Shown here piece by piece: positions 22,915-34,956 of a stretch of 64,000 bases of DNA. The notes below the pieces were generated by a model. It ran no database searches, was not told the DNA's origin, and worked only from the letters and a program-made list of their open reading frames with translations. The DNA lies in the NCBI RefSeq assembly GCF_032062135.1, contig NC_092868.1:45935075-45999074 (forward strand). Reading direction: 5' to 3'. The DNA comes from Pyxicephalus adspersus. Its lineage: Eukaryota > Chordata > Amphibia > Anura > Pyxicephalidae. Positions within the stretch are counted from its first letter, which is position 1. The number at the start of each line of letters is the position of its first letter. A program made the position numbers and the translations under genes.

Positions 22915-23580
22915 CAATAGTGTTACAGAAGTCTAGTGGATTCAATAGTGTTGTGCTTGTCTGGTACATCCAATCGTATTATGGCAGTCTAGTAAATGCA
23001 GTAGTCTTATGGCAGTCCAGCGGATCTATTAGTGTTACAGTCATCTAGTTAATTTATAAGTGTTATAGCCATCCAGTAGATCCAATAGTATTGCGACAGT
23101 CTGGTACAGCCTATCACAATATGGCAGTCTAGTGGACCTATTAGTGTCACGGCAGTCTAGTGGATCCAATATTGCTGTGGCAGTCTAGTGGATGCAAGAG
23201 CACTGCATCAGTCCAGTAGGTCCAATAGTATTATGGTAGTCTAGTGCAGTGGCCCCACGGACTCGGGACCGTGCATGCGTGGGGAGCCATGTGTCACTCA
23301 AAGGGGAAGAAAAATCCCCCAGACCCGGGGACATGGTCCGCGGCTTTGACCAGGCAGATCGGCCAGAGCCGCGGACCACCGGTTGGCGACCACTGGTCTG
23401 GGGGATTCAATAGGGTTTTAATATATAATTGGATACAAAAGTATTACAGCAAACCAGTAGATCCAATGATCCTACAGCAGTTTGGTAGATCCAATAGTGT
23501 TATGGCATTCTGGTGGATCCAATAGTGTTGTGGTCGTCTAGTGGATCCAATAATGTTACAACAGTCTAATAGATCTATTA
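22915..23580. repeat. Minisatellite, about 30-bp unit
   Basis: A degenerate tandem array with a unit close to tccaatagtgttatggcagt followed by ctagtgga, repeated roughly 18-20 times. It is interrupted at 23247-23395 by a small transposon-like element. Spacing of the gtctagtgga motif is about 29-31 bp. Confidence 0.85.
23247..23395. mobile_element. Small hAT-like element (family C) inside the minisatellite
   Basis: It begins cagtggccccacgg and ends ttggcgaccactg. Inside are gcatgcgtggggag, gtcactcaaagggg, catggtccgc and ccagagccgcggaccacc, all shared with the copy at 46614-46926. The flanking 8-mers gtctagtg and gtctgggg agree at 6 of 8 positions, which fits a decayed hAT-type target duplication in the array. 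Confidence 0.65.
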
Positions 23581-25288
23581 AGGTTTGTAAAATCACAATG
23601 GTTCTGATTTATCTGAACATATAAATGGCTAAAATATATATATGAAAGTTTACAAAATGTAGCCACCTGGTGCTGGTTTAATTTGAATTCAGAACATGTT
23701 TTGTCAAGTCCTGCAGGAATGAATAAATACCAACAGATTTTTGGAGAAATTTTGCTCCAGGCTTCTACAACATTGGTCAAGCAATCAAAAGTCTAGGCAA
23801 GAAGCAATACAAACAGTGATTGGCAACTAAAGCGGAAATCAAATGATCCAATGCCGAAGTTTTAGGTGATGTTGGATGAGATTTACTGATTCCATCACAG
23901 CTATTGAACCTAATTCTGAAATTCAGATAAATCAGTAGGCCACATATCATTGTTACCATAAATCACTAGGGCACATATCAACATTACCAAATCATAGTAA
24001 TATTTTGAGTGAAAATGAAAACTGATCTTGAGTTTCCTATTTCATATCATAAGCCTATATCTCACCTCTGGGTGGTAGTGGCATTGAAGTTGAGGATTCT
24101 GGTACACTTGCAGGATCAGCAAGACATAATCACTTTGCAGCACAACTGAGCATGAAGAATGGCCTACAGAATATGCAAACATGGCTGCTGCTTGATATCT
24201 ATAGAATTGCAAGCTACATGTATGCAGGCACTAAGCATGAGCTTCTCTTGTTTGCTACCTTTGGTCCATTCAGTGCAAAAGTCCTGATCCAGCCAGGGCT
24301 GTCCACCATTATCCCTTCCGGCTTATATGTGGGACCACAAAACAATTCATTCATTGGTATGAAGATAAGAATTAGGTTGTTTTTTAGTTTAGCAGACAAC
24401 TAGGCAGGGCAAAACTAAAAGCTGAGTACACAATGTGCATGTTTGGAGAAGACATACTGCATTTGTTCCTTTTCTTTTTGCCCTGACATTTTCTTTAAGC
24501 CTTTTCTTAGCCATAAGAGGGCAATAAAAGTAATTATTTGAATGTAGTGAATACACATTTTACAAACTAGATTTTTGGCGTATTAGTTTAAGTATGATTA
24601 GCATTTATTTATTAGGCATTTATTTAATAACAGCAGTAAAAACAAAGAGGGATTTCACCCAATCGGTTGATAGCACCTGTACCAACAAATGCTGATTTCT
24701 GGTTAGCGTTCTCTGCAATGATACTAAATAGACCCCTACGATGTTTTAGGTTTACTGACCTTATCGTGGTACGTTCATAACTGACATGCAACAATGGCTG
24801 CCTGCAGAGTGCCAGCACTTTCTCACAAAGGGTATTGTGTATGGTTTTATGAGCATGACAGCATATAGTACTTAACAGAAGATGAAGTATTGGCTAATGA
24901 GTCATTTTAGGTCTTTGAAGTATTGTATTATGATGTCTTATAAAACAGATTTACAGTGCTTCATAAATGTAAGTCACTGTGCTAACAAAAAATCTTACAG
25001 GAAATGTACAAAGACTACCCTATGTACCCTACTGAAGTGAAGGTGGGTCCTTGTAAAGGGAGTGAAAAACAGCCAAAGGCTATTCATCAAGTTTTATGTT
25101 TTATTACCTAGGAAAATGAAGCATGATATCTGGCTGCAACAACAGCTTCAATATTTCTCTATTTTTTATGATACAAATCAGAATTTTAGTATTGAATTTT
25201 GTCCTAGAATTAGCTGAAAGATTTATAGAATTTATGGATATCAGTACTGAATGGATTGCCTAATGTGTATATAAGGCATTGCCAGCAT
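23581..25288. other. Intergenic, nothing recognised
   Basis: Unique-looking AT-rich DNA. Overlapping open frames at 24152-24403 on both strands lack recognisable motifs. Confidence 0.45.
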
Positions 25289-25408
25289 TGGGTCTGATTT
25301 AATAAAGCTCCTCAAGATTGGAGACCATAGATTATCATGGGAGATCCTGAGTGATCCAGCAAAAGGATCCACCTCCCCAGTCTTGGAGAGCTTTAATAAA
25401 TCAAGCCA
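25289..25408. mobile_element. Palindromic MITE (family A), short copy
   Basis: Starts tgggtctgatttaataaagc and ends taataaatcaagcca, with gagtgatccagcaaa in the centre. At 120 bp it has lost most of the inner palindrome seen in the 17627 copy. Confidence 0.75.
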
Positions 25409-27240
25409 TTACATTTAGTGTGTCCAAAATGGCTTAAAACCCCATTTTATAGACATATCCTCTATTTATGTAATAAAATGGCCATACACCAACCATAGTT
25501 ATGTTGGTCTGGGAGCCTAACTGGATGAAAACTGTTTAATTGAGTGTGGACAGTGATTGGCCAATGTGGTTATTTTGCCCAAATGTGGGCTTTTGGCAGC
25601 AGTTGGATTGGATAGGACAAGCATCAAAAGCTGAGCCAATGTGGTTACATTTTGCCAAAATATGGGCATTTAGTGCTTGTTGGATTAGATGGGACAAGCG
25701 TTTTAATGTTTTATGGGTTTTCTATGTATGAAACTGCTGAGAGTTGTACAAAGAATGATTTCACACACAAACCCATTTAAATACACGAGTGTAGCTGGCC
25801 TTGGCTACATGGGAACTATGCAGTTGCACAGGACACCAACATATGGCAGGACCCAAGAAGTATTATGATATACAGTAGGCACTAGGTATTTCTACTACCC
25901 TCTGATGTTTATAACAACAAACTCATGCTCCCTCATTGGTCTAAACTCTGCTTTTCAAAAGCCATCTCAGCACCCTGGAATCTTGCAGAGGAATGGGGTG
26001 GCCAATTAGCAATGCCAACACTTTTGCCGTTTCTGCAAAGTGAAGTGCTATTAGCAAGCTGCAATGTATACTGCAATCTTTACCTACCTACAGAAAATCA
26101 AAGGCTGCGTGGCAGTACAAACTGTGTTTGACAAATGTTACATCACCCTCCATGAGGGAGGAAGCCATCATAGAAGGATGTTTGCTTGGGTGCCCCATTG
26201 AATAACAAGCTTCTACAGTGCTGAGATAGCGTTCACAAAGCAAAATGCTCATTGGTTACAGTTAACGTGAACAAGGTTTTTTTTAATCACTGGGATTGGT
26301 CTCTTTTATCACATGGGACGTCTTAGAACCTTGTCTTGGAAGGCCTGCCCACGAGGAACTTAGAGAATTTTTCTGAATAGCTTTAGATGGCTGTACTGCT
26401 TTGTGCTGGATTTAGCATGAAAATGAAGCATGTTATACCTAGTTTAGAATGTTTAAAAAAAGGTTATTTCACTAATAAGTGTCTACACAGTACACCACAG
26501 AAGTACAGCCAACAACAAGGAGTCATGTTTTAATCCTAATGTCCAATTTTCTATGGTCACTCCCTATGTCCGGCTGTGTTGCCGCAAATTATTTGTGACT
26601 AAAACCTGTACTGCTGAAAACAACAGAATTCTGAATGGCAGACACTGTGAAAATGTTATGCACAAGTGAAAATAATCTTAGAAATTAAAAAATCACTACT
26701 TCAAGCCTTACTTCACCAGAAATGTACCATTCGAGCATTGTGAGTGCACTGTATGTATCATGAGGCATGAGCAATCCAACGTGTACAAATAGATTAGGTA
26801 TATAAATATTGAATTGTAAGCTATAATGTAAAATGTAAGCGTGCTAATTGCTTGTATCTCACAATGCCTATTAATGTGTCAATAAATGTTCACACATGTA
26901 AATAAATGTAAAAAGAAAAAAAACAATGTTAAGTAAAAATTATTTATTAAAAGCCGGTTAATGTATCATATTATTTTTTTGTTTGCAGGGGGGAGTCACC
27001 CAGTGGACTCAATCTCTATACCTGCATTTTACTATTCTTTAAATTCACAATAGCAATGGAACACCAAAATGACTGTTTTGCGCTAAATATGATGGAAAAA
27101 AATAATTTCTTAATAAACTTGCTGGTCCAAGATACAATGTTGTTTTATTTTATTGTTATTATTTTTTTTGACTTTAGATAAAAAAGAAATTAAAACTAAA
27201 CTCCAGGCTTGTTAAAAATATATTGAGCCACATTTAATAT
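25409..27240. other. Intergenic, nothing recognised
   Basis: No supported gene or element. A near-duplicate pair of short segments (gccaatgtggttat...) occurs at 25560 and 25637. Confidence 0.45.
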
Positions 27241-27469
27241 TGAGTCTGATTTATTAAAGCTCTCCAAGACTTGAGAAGATAGATTATCATGGGAAAACCT
27301 GGGTTATTTAACAAACCTGGAATGGATCTGGTCCGGGATTGAAAATATTTGCCAAGTAGCAGATGATTTTTAAGAAATCCATTTTAGGTTTTCTGGATCA
27401 CCCAGGTTCCGATGAACCCATGAGTGGCTGCCTTCTCCAGACTTGGGGAGCTTTGATAAATCAGGCCCA
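27241..27469. mobile_element. Palindromic MITE (family A)
   Basis: Starts tgagtctgatttattaaagc, has aacaaacctggaatggat inside, and ends tttgataaatcaggccca. The right arm carries a 20-bp-scale alteration (gatgaacccatgagtggctg) absent from the other copies. Confidence 0.75.
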
Positions 27470-28635
27470 ATGTGTTCTTACAGTGTATCTTTACCAAAAA
27501 AACTTTATTTATATTTTCTATTGGATAGAATAGAGAAAGGTAATTATTTCTATCTGGGGCATAATTGGAGAGCCTTCCACTTACTTGGGGAAAACATTTC
27601 ACCAGGGAGGAAAAGAGGGGAAATTTGCATCAGGGAAACAAAAAAAGTCTGACTTGGTTTGTCAACTGTCGACTTTAGGGTGACTCACAAGCAAAAACAT
27701 GGTATGACGTTGCTAAGACCTGTTCCTGACTATATCACTCATTTTACTATCCCAGCCTATCGCTCAACAGAAACACTTTTTTGTTCTTCTGTGCAAGGGG
27801 AAAAATGAAAATTGGAAAATATTTACTGCTTTCTAATTATTTCATCATATGTTACAGTCAATAAGAGTAATGTTTGCTTTTCTGTTGTTATATGGGAGAA
27901 GGAAAGGGAGATCTGATTCTATTTTACATACACATGGTGGGTGAGTATTACTGATTGGGAACACAGGATAAAATAACATGGGTATGGTAAGTAGGCCAAA
28001 AGAACCAATTAAGTTTCCGTATCGGGCAATTGCCCATGTCAGACTGGATTTTTGGGTCCACTATGCCGTTTTATTTCAGCCAGTCCATATGAAACCAGTT
28101 TTCGTAAATGCTGTAGAATTATCTCAACTCATTGTTTTTATGTCTACAATGTACACTTGCCATGGCCATTAGAAAATGAAAACCATTATTAGCAAGAGAG
28201 GTGAGGGTCTGGAACCCCTGTGAGTATTTATTGTATCTGAAAAGAGTTACCCTCTGTATGAATCCTTATGATCACAGGGATTGCAACTGCTAAATCCAAG
28301 AATTGGAGCTGTCATCAGAGCTGGTGGGGAGATTTTGCAATGAGGACACCTGTTCTAGTGACAACAGTCTAAGTGGAGTTTCTTTCTTCTTTGGGTTGAA
28401 ATAAAACACAGATGGCAAGAAATAAAATTCTAATGAGGGTTTTAACCACTCCCTACTCTATCCAAAAAGTTTTGCCTTATGAAAAATTATATTATATTAG
28501 ATAAAAAATGATTTCAGACACATTTCAGACACTGTAACGTGCATGGTTCTTGCAATTGTAATAAAATAAGCCCATCTGATGCCTGTTGCATACAGCAGAT
28601 TTTATACAGAGTCCGCAATTTGAAAGATAAGGACA
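27470..28635 (-). other. Downstream of ZMYND12, probable 3' UTR at its right end
   Basis: The right part should hold the ZMYND12 3' UTR, read on the minus strand. Nothing else was recognised. Confidence 0.4.
28227..28232 (-). promoter_or_regulatory. ZMYND12: Candidate AATAAA poly(A) signal for ZMYND12
   Basis: AATAAA on the minus strand about 400 nt after the ZMYND12 stop codon. It is the closest canonical hexamer I noticed, and only position supports it. Confidence 0.35.
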
Positions 28636-28767
28636 TTATGAGAAACGATTCTGTTTTGCAGACATTTTTCTTTCAATGCTTTCTATGAACACCATTAGGC
28701 TGTCTGATTTATCCTCCTTTGGCAGCTGTTGGGTAAGTTGAAGGAGTTTTCTGCCCCATTCTTGTGC
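28636..28767 (-). CDS. ZMYND12: ZMYND12 exon 8, C-terminus and stop
   Basis: On the minus strand the acceptor aatcctag precedes AQEWGRKLLQLTQQLP, and the exon ends KQNRFS and TAA at 28638-28636. It continues in phase from exon 7 (MDFKA), giving a final helix like the KAQEYGMRALSL helix of the mammalian protein as I recall it. This short exon was found by looking for the missing last helix 1.3 kb below exon 7. Confidence 0.85.
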   Translation of the reverse strand, partial: AQEWGRKLLQLTQQLPKEDKSDSLMVFIESIERKMSAKQNRFS

Positions 28768-30037
28768 CTAGGATTAAAATATATTTATAAATTAGTTTTA
28801 GCTACATTGGATTGAGCATTATTTCCACTATAGTACCCTTATCTAACTAGGTGCAATCTGCCTATAAGTGGAGTGACTGCAAGAAAATTAGGTTTATTGC
28901 AATTCTCCTTGGCCAACCATCAGCTCATATATAGCCAGCTTAAAAAAAATCTATTTTAGGTGCAAATACCTGGGTTAGAAGCAAATGGGAACCTAGAGTA
29001 GAGGTAGCTGGCCCTTTGATGCCATGGAAGCAGTTGCCTAACAGGGTAAGGCAAACCAGATTCAGCTCCATATTTGCTCTGCTCTGTGCCCAGATTGGGC
29101 ACTGTTATATAGCCATCTGGTATGCCCTCCCTTCTACACCATTGTAATTGAAGGTACCAGCTGCCAGTTCAAGAGATGGCCCTACACTTATCCTGTGTAT
29201 ATATAGTCTGGAAGAACTGTTTGCAGACTTCATTCATAAATACACTGTAACAATATTGTTACAATGTATTTTATTGCAGACTGAAGATGTTTCCTGTTGA
29301 TCTGCACATAATGTCAGCGCAAAAATATTTCCAGACTAAAATACCCCAGATTTGTTTATACTAATGATAATTATGAAAACTTGATTCTGTATTACAATTG
29401 CCTTATGTTCTTAAATAAGCCACACTAGTTAAGCCGCAGCTTTTCAGCCATGTCCATTTTAGATATACCATACCAACTTTTTTTCACCCACAGTCTGCCT
29501 TCTCCTTCCTTCTCCTACAATAGAATAAAAGGTGGTAACTCCACCTCTAACCCAAGTACACTAGATGTACCTTAAGAAAATTTAACAATGGCATTTAGTT
29601 AGCATTTAGTATTTTAGCATTCAGCTTTTTCATCCTTATGTGCATCCCAGTCTTCTGGAATTTAATTACAGCCAATTACTGTCTACACGCACTCCACTGA
29701 TGGCTGCATGGCATTTATCAGGATCAGTTTCTTGATGGGCCATGAATGCATAATATGTGTTGATACTGCCACTTGTAGTCTTTATCAGAGGTCCATTTGA
29801 CTTAATGACAACACTAAAGGCAAACAGAGTATTTTCATGCTACATAAGTAAGTGCCGTAACAAGGACTTTAATGGGTTAGGTACAACTAATATTAATAAA
29901 AATTACAATTATAAAAAAAGACTTTTAACATGTTAAAAATTATATATGATTTTGTTATTGGGTTTATTTACACTTAAACATTTTGGTGAATGTTATATGT
30001 AAAAACAATCCATTGGCTTAGATATTAAAAGACTTAC
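28768..30037 (-). other. ZMYND12: ZMYND12 intron 7, nothing recognised
   Basis: A 1.27 kb intron with GTAAGT donor and cctag acceptor. No repeat was identified. Confidence 0.6.
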
Positions 30038-30183
30038 TGCCTTAAAATCCATTCTGAGATAGTGCAGCATAGCCAGGGCGTGCAGAACCTTGGTCATCTT
30101 GGCTGGCTCTTTCTTTGCAGCCTGTTCTCTGATATCATAGATAGCACTGAGGATCTGAAGAGCTTCTGCTTCCTGGTTTTCAT
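30038..30183 (-). CDS. ZMYND12: ZMYND12 exon 7
   Basis: A 146-nt exon, minus strand, encodes DENQEAEALQILSAIYDIRE, KMTKVLHALAMLHYLRMDFKA. This is an alpha-helical repeat segment of the C-terminal half. The acceptor is ttgccgtag (a weak pyrimidine tract) and the donor GTAAGT. The split aspartate codon joins correctly to exon 6 (EGL-D-ENQ). Confidence 0.93.
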
Positions 30184-30786
30184 CTACGGCAAAGTTGACC
30201 AAATCAGATTTAACTAAACAGAAGTAAGTGTTTTTTCATCAGAGGGTAACTATTCCTATCACGTCTAAGCCTATCTCTTTCTTTTTTTGCTCAAATTTTA
30301 GTGATAACTATGACATTTTGGATTTAATGGCGCGCAGACCACTGTCAATAAAAACAGTCTCCCCAAGCATGATGACTTTCCCAAAAAAGAATCGGCCCAT
30401 CCACTGGTCATCACTTGTCCAAGGGCCATCGTCTGCCAAGTTAGGTAAGTATAAAAAGCCTTCGCAAGTTATTTATGTTTAAAATACCTTCTGAAAAGGT
30501 GAAGCACAAGTGGGAGAAAAGGCTCCCCCATAGATGGAATTGTTGTTCACCCCTACATATGGGCACTTGCCACATCCTATTGGAGGTAAAATCACATAAC
30601 ATCTAGTCACAGCGTCTAGTTTCTAATTTACCCGAGCATATTGGTACCTTACAGGGTCCAAGATAGCAAAACTGTTCAGAAAGATTGCAAACTGTGAACG
30701 CTTTCATGAGCTCCTTGTGATCACCTACACAACCACTTTTGAAGTGCTCCATTTATATTGCTGTTTTATGGCGGGATAAGTCTTAC
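30184..30786 (-). other. ZMYND12: ZMYND12 intron 6, nothing recognised
   Basis: A 603-bp intron. An open frame on the plus strand at 30228-30482 shows no recognisable motif. Confidence 0.6.
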
Positions 30787-30895
30787 CTAAACCTTCTTGA
30801 TCACTGTCATCAAACCAAACAGGACCACTTCTCATTGAGGACTTTATCTGAATGTCAACCAATCTGTTCAAGTGAGTGTGCCATATATCCATTAC
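30787..30895 (-). CDS. ZMYND12: ZMYND12 exon 6
   Basis: A 109-nt exon, minus strand, encodes VMDIWHTHLNRLVDIQIK and SGPVWFDDSDQEGL. The acceptor is atattttag and the donor GTAAGA. The IWH..L motif matches the position of EIWHAYLNN in the mammalian protein as I recall it. Too short for ordinary ORF calling, it was placed by phase and homology. Confidence 0.88.
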
Positions 30896-32755
30896 CTAAA
30901 ATATAATCAAACCAGGACACCAATGTTTTTATATAGTACAACAATAAAGAATACCATTCAATCTATCTATTGCCCATTTAGCCAGAGGTTCCAGAAAGGT
31001 GGGATTTGCCGAGTTAGGTTAGGTGGTTTGGGGAAGGGTTTAGGTGGACAGAAATCGCAGTTTTATACAGCAATCTGTTTGAAAACCATTTTGTTGGTAA
31101 ATGGTGCACAAATTTTACATCTACCCCCTTCTATCCTAGTAAATTGGATATCCTAAATATCCTTCTAACAACATCAAATATCAAAGCTGTCCCACCACCA
31201 AGTCTCGAGGTGGAGAGGCTGGAAAAAACAATTTCCAAACCCAAAAATCAAAGTTGGCCTTGGATAATACCAGGGGTGTAGTGGGGTTGACACACCGTAC
31301 CCTCACTTTTTTCAGGGCGTTTACATTTACAAGGATGCCCATGTGTGCTCGCCATACATCGATTTCACTATTACTCTTCCTCTTCTTTTTTTACGACTAC
31401 ACCCCTGGATAATACTCAGTCATCAGCAGTTTGTGATATTTATATGACTATAAATTTTCTTTGAAGAAAATGCATCAAGTTGCTGTTATGCTCCTCTGAA
31501 ATTCCCCGAAGGAAGAACTTACCGAACATGGCATAGCGCTGGTGACTCCTTGTTTGTATTATCTAATACATTGGAACAAAGCAAAGTCCAAGTATCTGGT
31601 AGCATTGCTTGTCTGGAACAATGGGGCTGGTGGTGTTACCTTATCGGCAGCAGGACTGTATATGAACATGTTAAAGTTTGCTGCTTGATGGAGCAGCCAC
31701 ATTTTTTATTTCTTTTTTGTTGAAATCACAAGTCAAACAAAGTATACAAATGTTCTGGTTACCCTGGTTGAAAGTTTGCTTATTATCAGGTGGAAATTAT
31801 TTTAAGTTGTATTGAAGCTGTATTGCCCAGCTACAATTGGTGGTCGATTAAACTTGTGGGTTACATAGCTTTGTTTCTGGCAATTACTTGCAATCATATG
31901 TGCAATTTGCAGAGTATGGAAAGTGATTAAAGTAGACTAAACAATTGTATGTGTATGGGTAGCTTAAGGAAATCCTAATTCTATCTTGCCAGGATTTTGG
32001 CCATAGGTGCACATACCAGGGTGGGAAGAACTTTGGCTTCACTCTCCTTACATGTAGTGGCTTTTTTTTCTTTTAATCTCACTTGGTGATCCTATATGTA
32101 ACAAAATTCCTGTCCTAAAGAGACAATGCTTATTCACCATGACTTACTGTATCTAATAAAGAGCAGCATTGCCACCTTAGGATAGGAAGTGTTCTGGGAC
32201 AACAAAACACCTCTCCTTCTCCTCTTTTCCATAATAAATGAGGGAGGGTTCTGCAGTCCACAGATACAAACTAGAAGTTACCAGCTCATTGGAATTGAGA
32301 CAGTATCAGTATTTTTTGAAGAGCACTTTTTTAAAAGATATACCAAAACACTTTCAATTGTATATTGACCATGCAGACCAGACCTAAAGAGAGCAAATGG
32401 GAGAAGTATATTTTACAGATTTGGATATGCTTTAAGCTAGATGTAGCTGGCTGACTAACATCTTTATAGGAATGATAGGTGCACTCTAATTCTGGAGTCA
32501 TGATATCACTTCCTGAGTTTGATAGCAATCTCTTTCTAAACTAAATTGTTGCAGCATCAGCGAATGGGTGGCAACATATATCACCACGTTGTGAAATCAG
32601 TGGCTGTGACATTAATTAAACTTTGTGTAATGACATCACCTACTGAATTTTTAGGGTCGATGTTGCAACATCATTCAGTTTTTAACGTAGCACCAAGAAA
32701 ATAAATGAAATATATTAAAATATGTATAACCTTGAAACATGTGATGTTGACTCAC
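30896..32755 (-). other. ZMYND12: ZMYND12 intron 5
   Basis: A 1.86 kb intron holding a 137-bp hAT-type MITE at 31271-31407. The rest shows nothing I can name. Confidence 0.6.
31271..31407. mobile_element. 137-bp hAT-type MITE with exact 8-bp target duplication
   Basis: Ends are caggggtgtagt and cgactacacccctg, inverted with one extra base. The 8-mer gataatac occurs immediately on both sides (31263-31270 and 31408-31415). An exact 8-bp duplication plus cagggg-type ends is the hAT superfamily signature. Confidence 0.85.
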
Positions 32756-32878
32756 CTCCGAGTACAGAGAATCAGCAATATCCATTTTATTCTGCCGAAA
32801 GAAGACATTGGCCATATGAAAGTATCCTCCTGCAGTGCTGATGTCGCTGGGGCCCGAGACTGTGCTTGCAAAGTAAAT
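32756..32878 (-). CDS. ZMYND12: ZMYND12 exon 5
   Basis: A 123-nt exon (41 codons, phase 0 on both sides), minus strand, encodes IYFASTVSGPSDIS, GGYFHMANVFFRQNKMDIAD and SLYSE. The GGYF and ANVF positions are a TPR-like helix pair. The acceptor is tctcag and the donor GTGAGT. Confidence 0.93.
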
Positions 32879-34786
32879 CTGAGATGGATAAAGTACACAT
32901 ACTCATGATTAGGTTATTATAGTCAGGCTTCTTTAAAACCAAAAGTGTTTACCTGCAAGGCTTGACATATACACAGCCAATGGGGGGAACACTGACAAAT
33001 CCATATACACAGCATACACGTGAAAATACAAAAGAGCAAGCAATTATCATAAGATAATATTACAAATTAATTTTAAAGAAATGTTTCACAAATGCCTAAA
33101 TTAAGCTGTATATAATTGTTTATATCATATTGGTCCCTTTGGTCCAGCACATTTACATTACAGTTTGTGGGTAGGTAAGGAGGAGCTCCTGGGGCCTTGA
33201 AGATGGTTGCCCAGCTGAACCCTGCCAAATGCTGGCACTGCCAACAGTACGGAACTCTACATTACTTTGGGAGATGGTTGTACAGGACAATAGCAGACGA
33301 TCATTTTAGGTAGCATGAATCTTCCTTTTGTATACAGCTAAAGGCGTAGTCCATATGAGCAAATTAGCTGCCAATTAAATGCTTAATTGGGCAGTCTGAC
33401 TTGCTAGTTTAAAATTAGCCTTTTATTAAATGTTAATAAGGATTATAGTAAGCACAGAGAAGCCATTCTGCATTGTATGTACTAGCATACCCCCATCAGA
33501 TACCAACCTCTTACAAGTACATCTTCCTTGGTAAAGTGATGGCTTTGACCCATCTCTTGGTTTATACCATTAGTATGAAAGTTGTACCTGAACCCCCGGA
33601 CATCCACAGGGCTCTAGGCTTGAATCCACAGTGTCACACAAAGAAATTTTCCAGCACAGGAGATCAACTGTATTCTAAGTTAATACAGATTGTCCTCTAT
33701 TAACTTTATTAAAGGTTTATTTTAGAATTGTTTACATTTGACCCTAAAGCCCCACACTGGTAATCCTGTCGCTGCTAAGAACTTGCCAGCTGCAGGATCA
33801 CTTTGGAGGATCAAAGGATGAAAACACTCACCTGCTTGCAGGCATCTCCACTACAGCAAGAAATGGCACCTGACTCCTGAAATCAGCAAGGGAGCAGAAC
33901 ATACAAAGCTGTATTCTCTAGTGATTCTGATTCTGACAAATTGATACTAGTGACATATTTAGTTATTTCTGTAGATTAGTTTCCCGTGCAATATGTTAAT
34001 TTGATTATTGCTGTGCTGCATTGTGAGAGTTAAGCCTAACTCTCACGATGCAGCACAGCAATAAATAAATTAACATATTGCATGGGAAACTAATAAACAG
34101 GATAAACTAATTATGAATCATTATGAATATTATATATATGATTGTATTACTAGGAAGGTCATGTTTTAAATTGAAAACAAATGCAAAAAGCAATGTCTGC
34201 CAGCTTTCTCAAGGGTACAATGCTATGTTTGCTGAAGTAAGGACACAATGGATGAAATCAGCAACTGACCTTACTAGGTTGCCACATTAACCACCATTAC
34301 ACTTTAATAATTTACCCTAAATTACTTTCTGTATCCCAGAATTGCTGGTGGTTTTCCAGTCACTGACTGCCTTTGTTAGCATAATGTCTTGACTAAGTTA
34401 TGCTGGTGCTACATTGTTGAATACTGACGACAGTCTATGATCTTGCATGTAGGGCTGCAATAAGAAATTTTCTGACCCTCCTCCCCATGTGTAAAAATTC
34501 TAGCATTGCAAAATTCAAGCTCTTTTGATCGGGGTCCAGTACAGAGGTGCACCTTGTCCCCCCAAAAGAAGCGCTGCATACTTGTATTGAAGTAAAGCAT
34601 TTGAATATTTATGTACAATACAGCAGTCATTCTTTTGTAGAGGATACATGGAACTCTTGGGGTACTTTGAGACAAAAAAGGGAATATTTATAGCTGGTTA
34701 ATGATCCATTCTAGGAATAATGAAACTGCTGCTTGGGGTTGATCTTTAAATGTGTGTGGCTTTGTTAACGTATGAATTAAACTTAC
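32879..34786 (-). other. ZMYND12: ZMYND12 intron 4
   Basis: A 1.9 kb intron that contains the long hairpin at 33975-34094. The remainder is unremarkable. Confidence 0.6.
33975..34094. repeat. 120-bp near-perfect inverted repeat (hairpin)
   Basis: Two 58-base arms separated by 4 bases (agcc). The left arm runs attagtttcccgtgcaatat to gtgagagtta, and the right arm is its reverse complement with three mismatches by my count. In the ZMYND12 pre-mRNA it would form an almost continuous double-stranded stem. No other copy was noticed in the window. Confidence 0.9.
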
Positions 34787-34956
34787 GTCATTAGACAAGT
34801 GGCTTAGGGATTCCTCAAACTCCCCCTTGGCAGAGTACAGGAGACCGAGATTCCGGTGCAGTTTGGATCGGATGAGGTTACTGCAGTCTGCAGTTTTTAG
34901 CACGGTCCAGTAAGCATGAGACAGGTACTCTTCTGCCTGTGTCAGATTCCCCAGAC
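34787..34956 (-). CDS. ZMYND12: ZMYND12 exon 4
   Basis: A 170-nt exon, minus strand, encodes LGNLTQAEEYLSHAYWTVLK, TADCSNLIRSKLHRNLGLLY and SAKGEFEESLSHLSND. This is a clear TPR-type helical segment (RNLGLLY...AKGEFEESL). The acceptor is attttgtag and the donor GTAAGT; phase agrees with exons 3 and 5. Confidence 0.95.

Noticed and set aside
22915..23580. CRISPR-like spaced repeats
   Set aside because: Units are contiguous and degenerate without unique spacers, and the setting is a vertebrate genome. It is a minisatellite.
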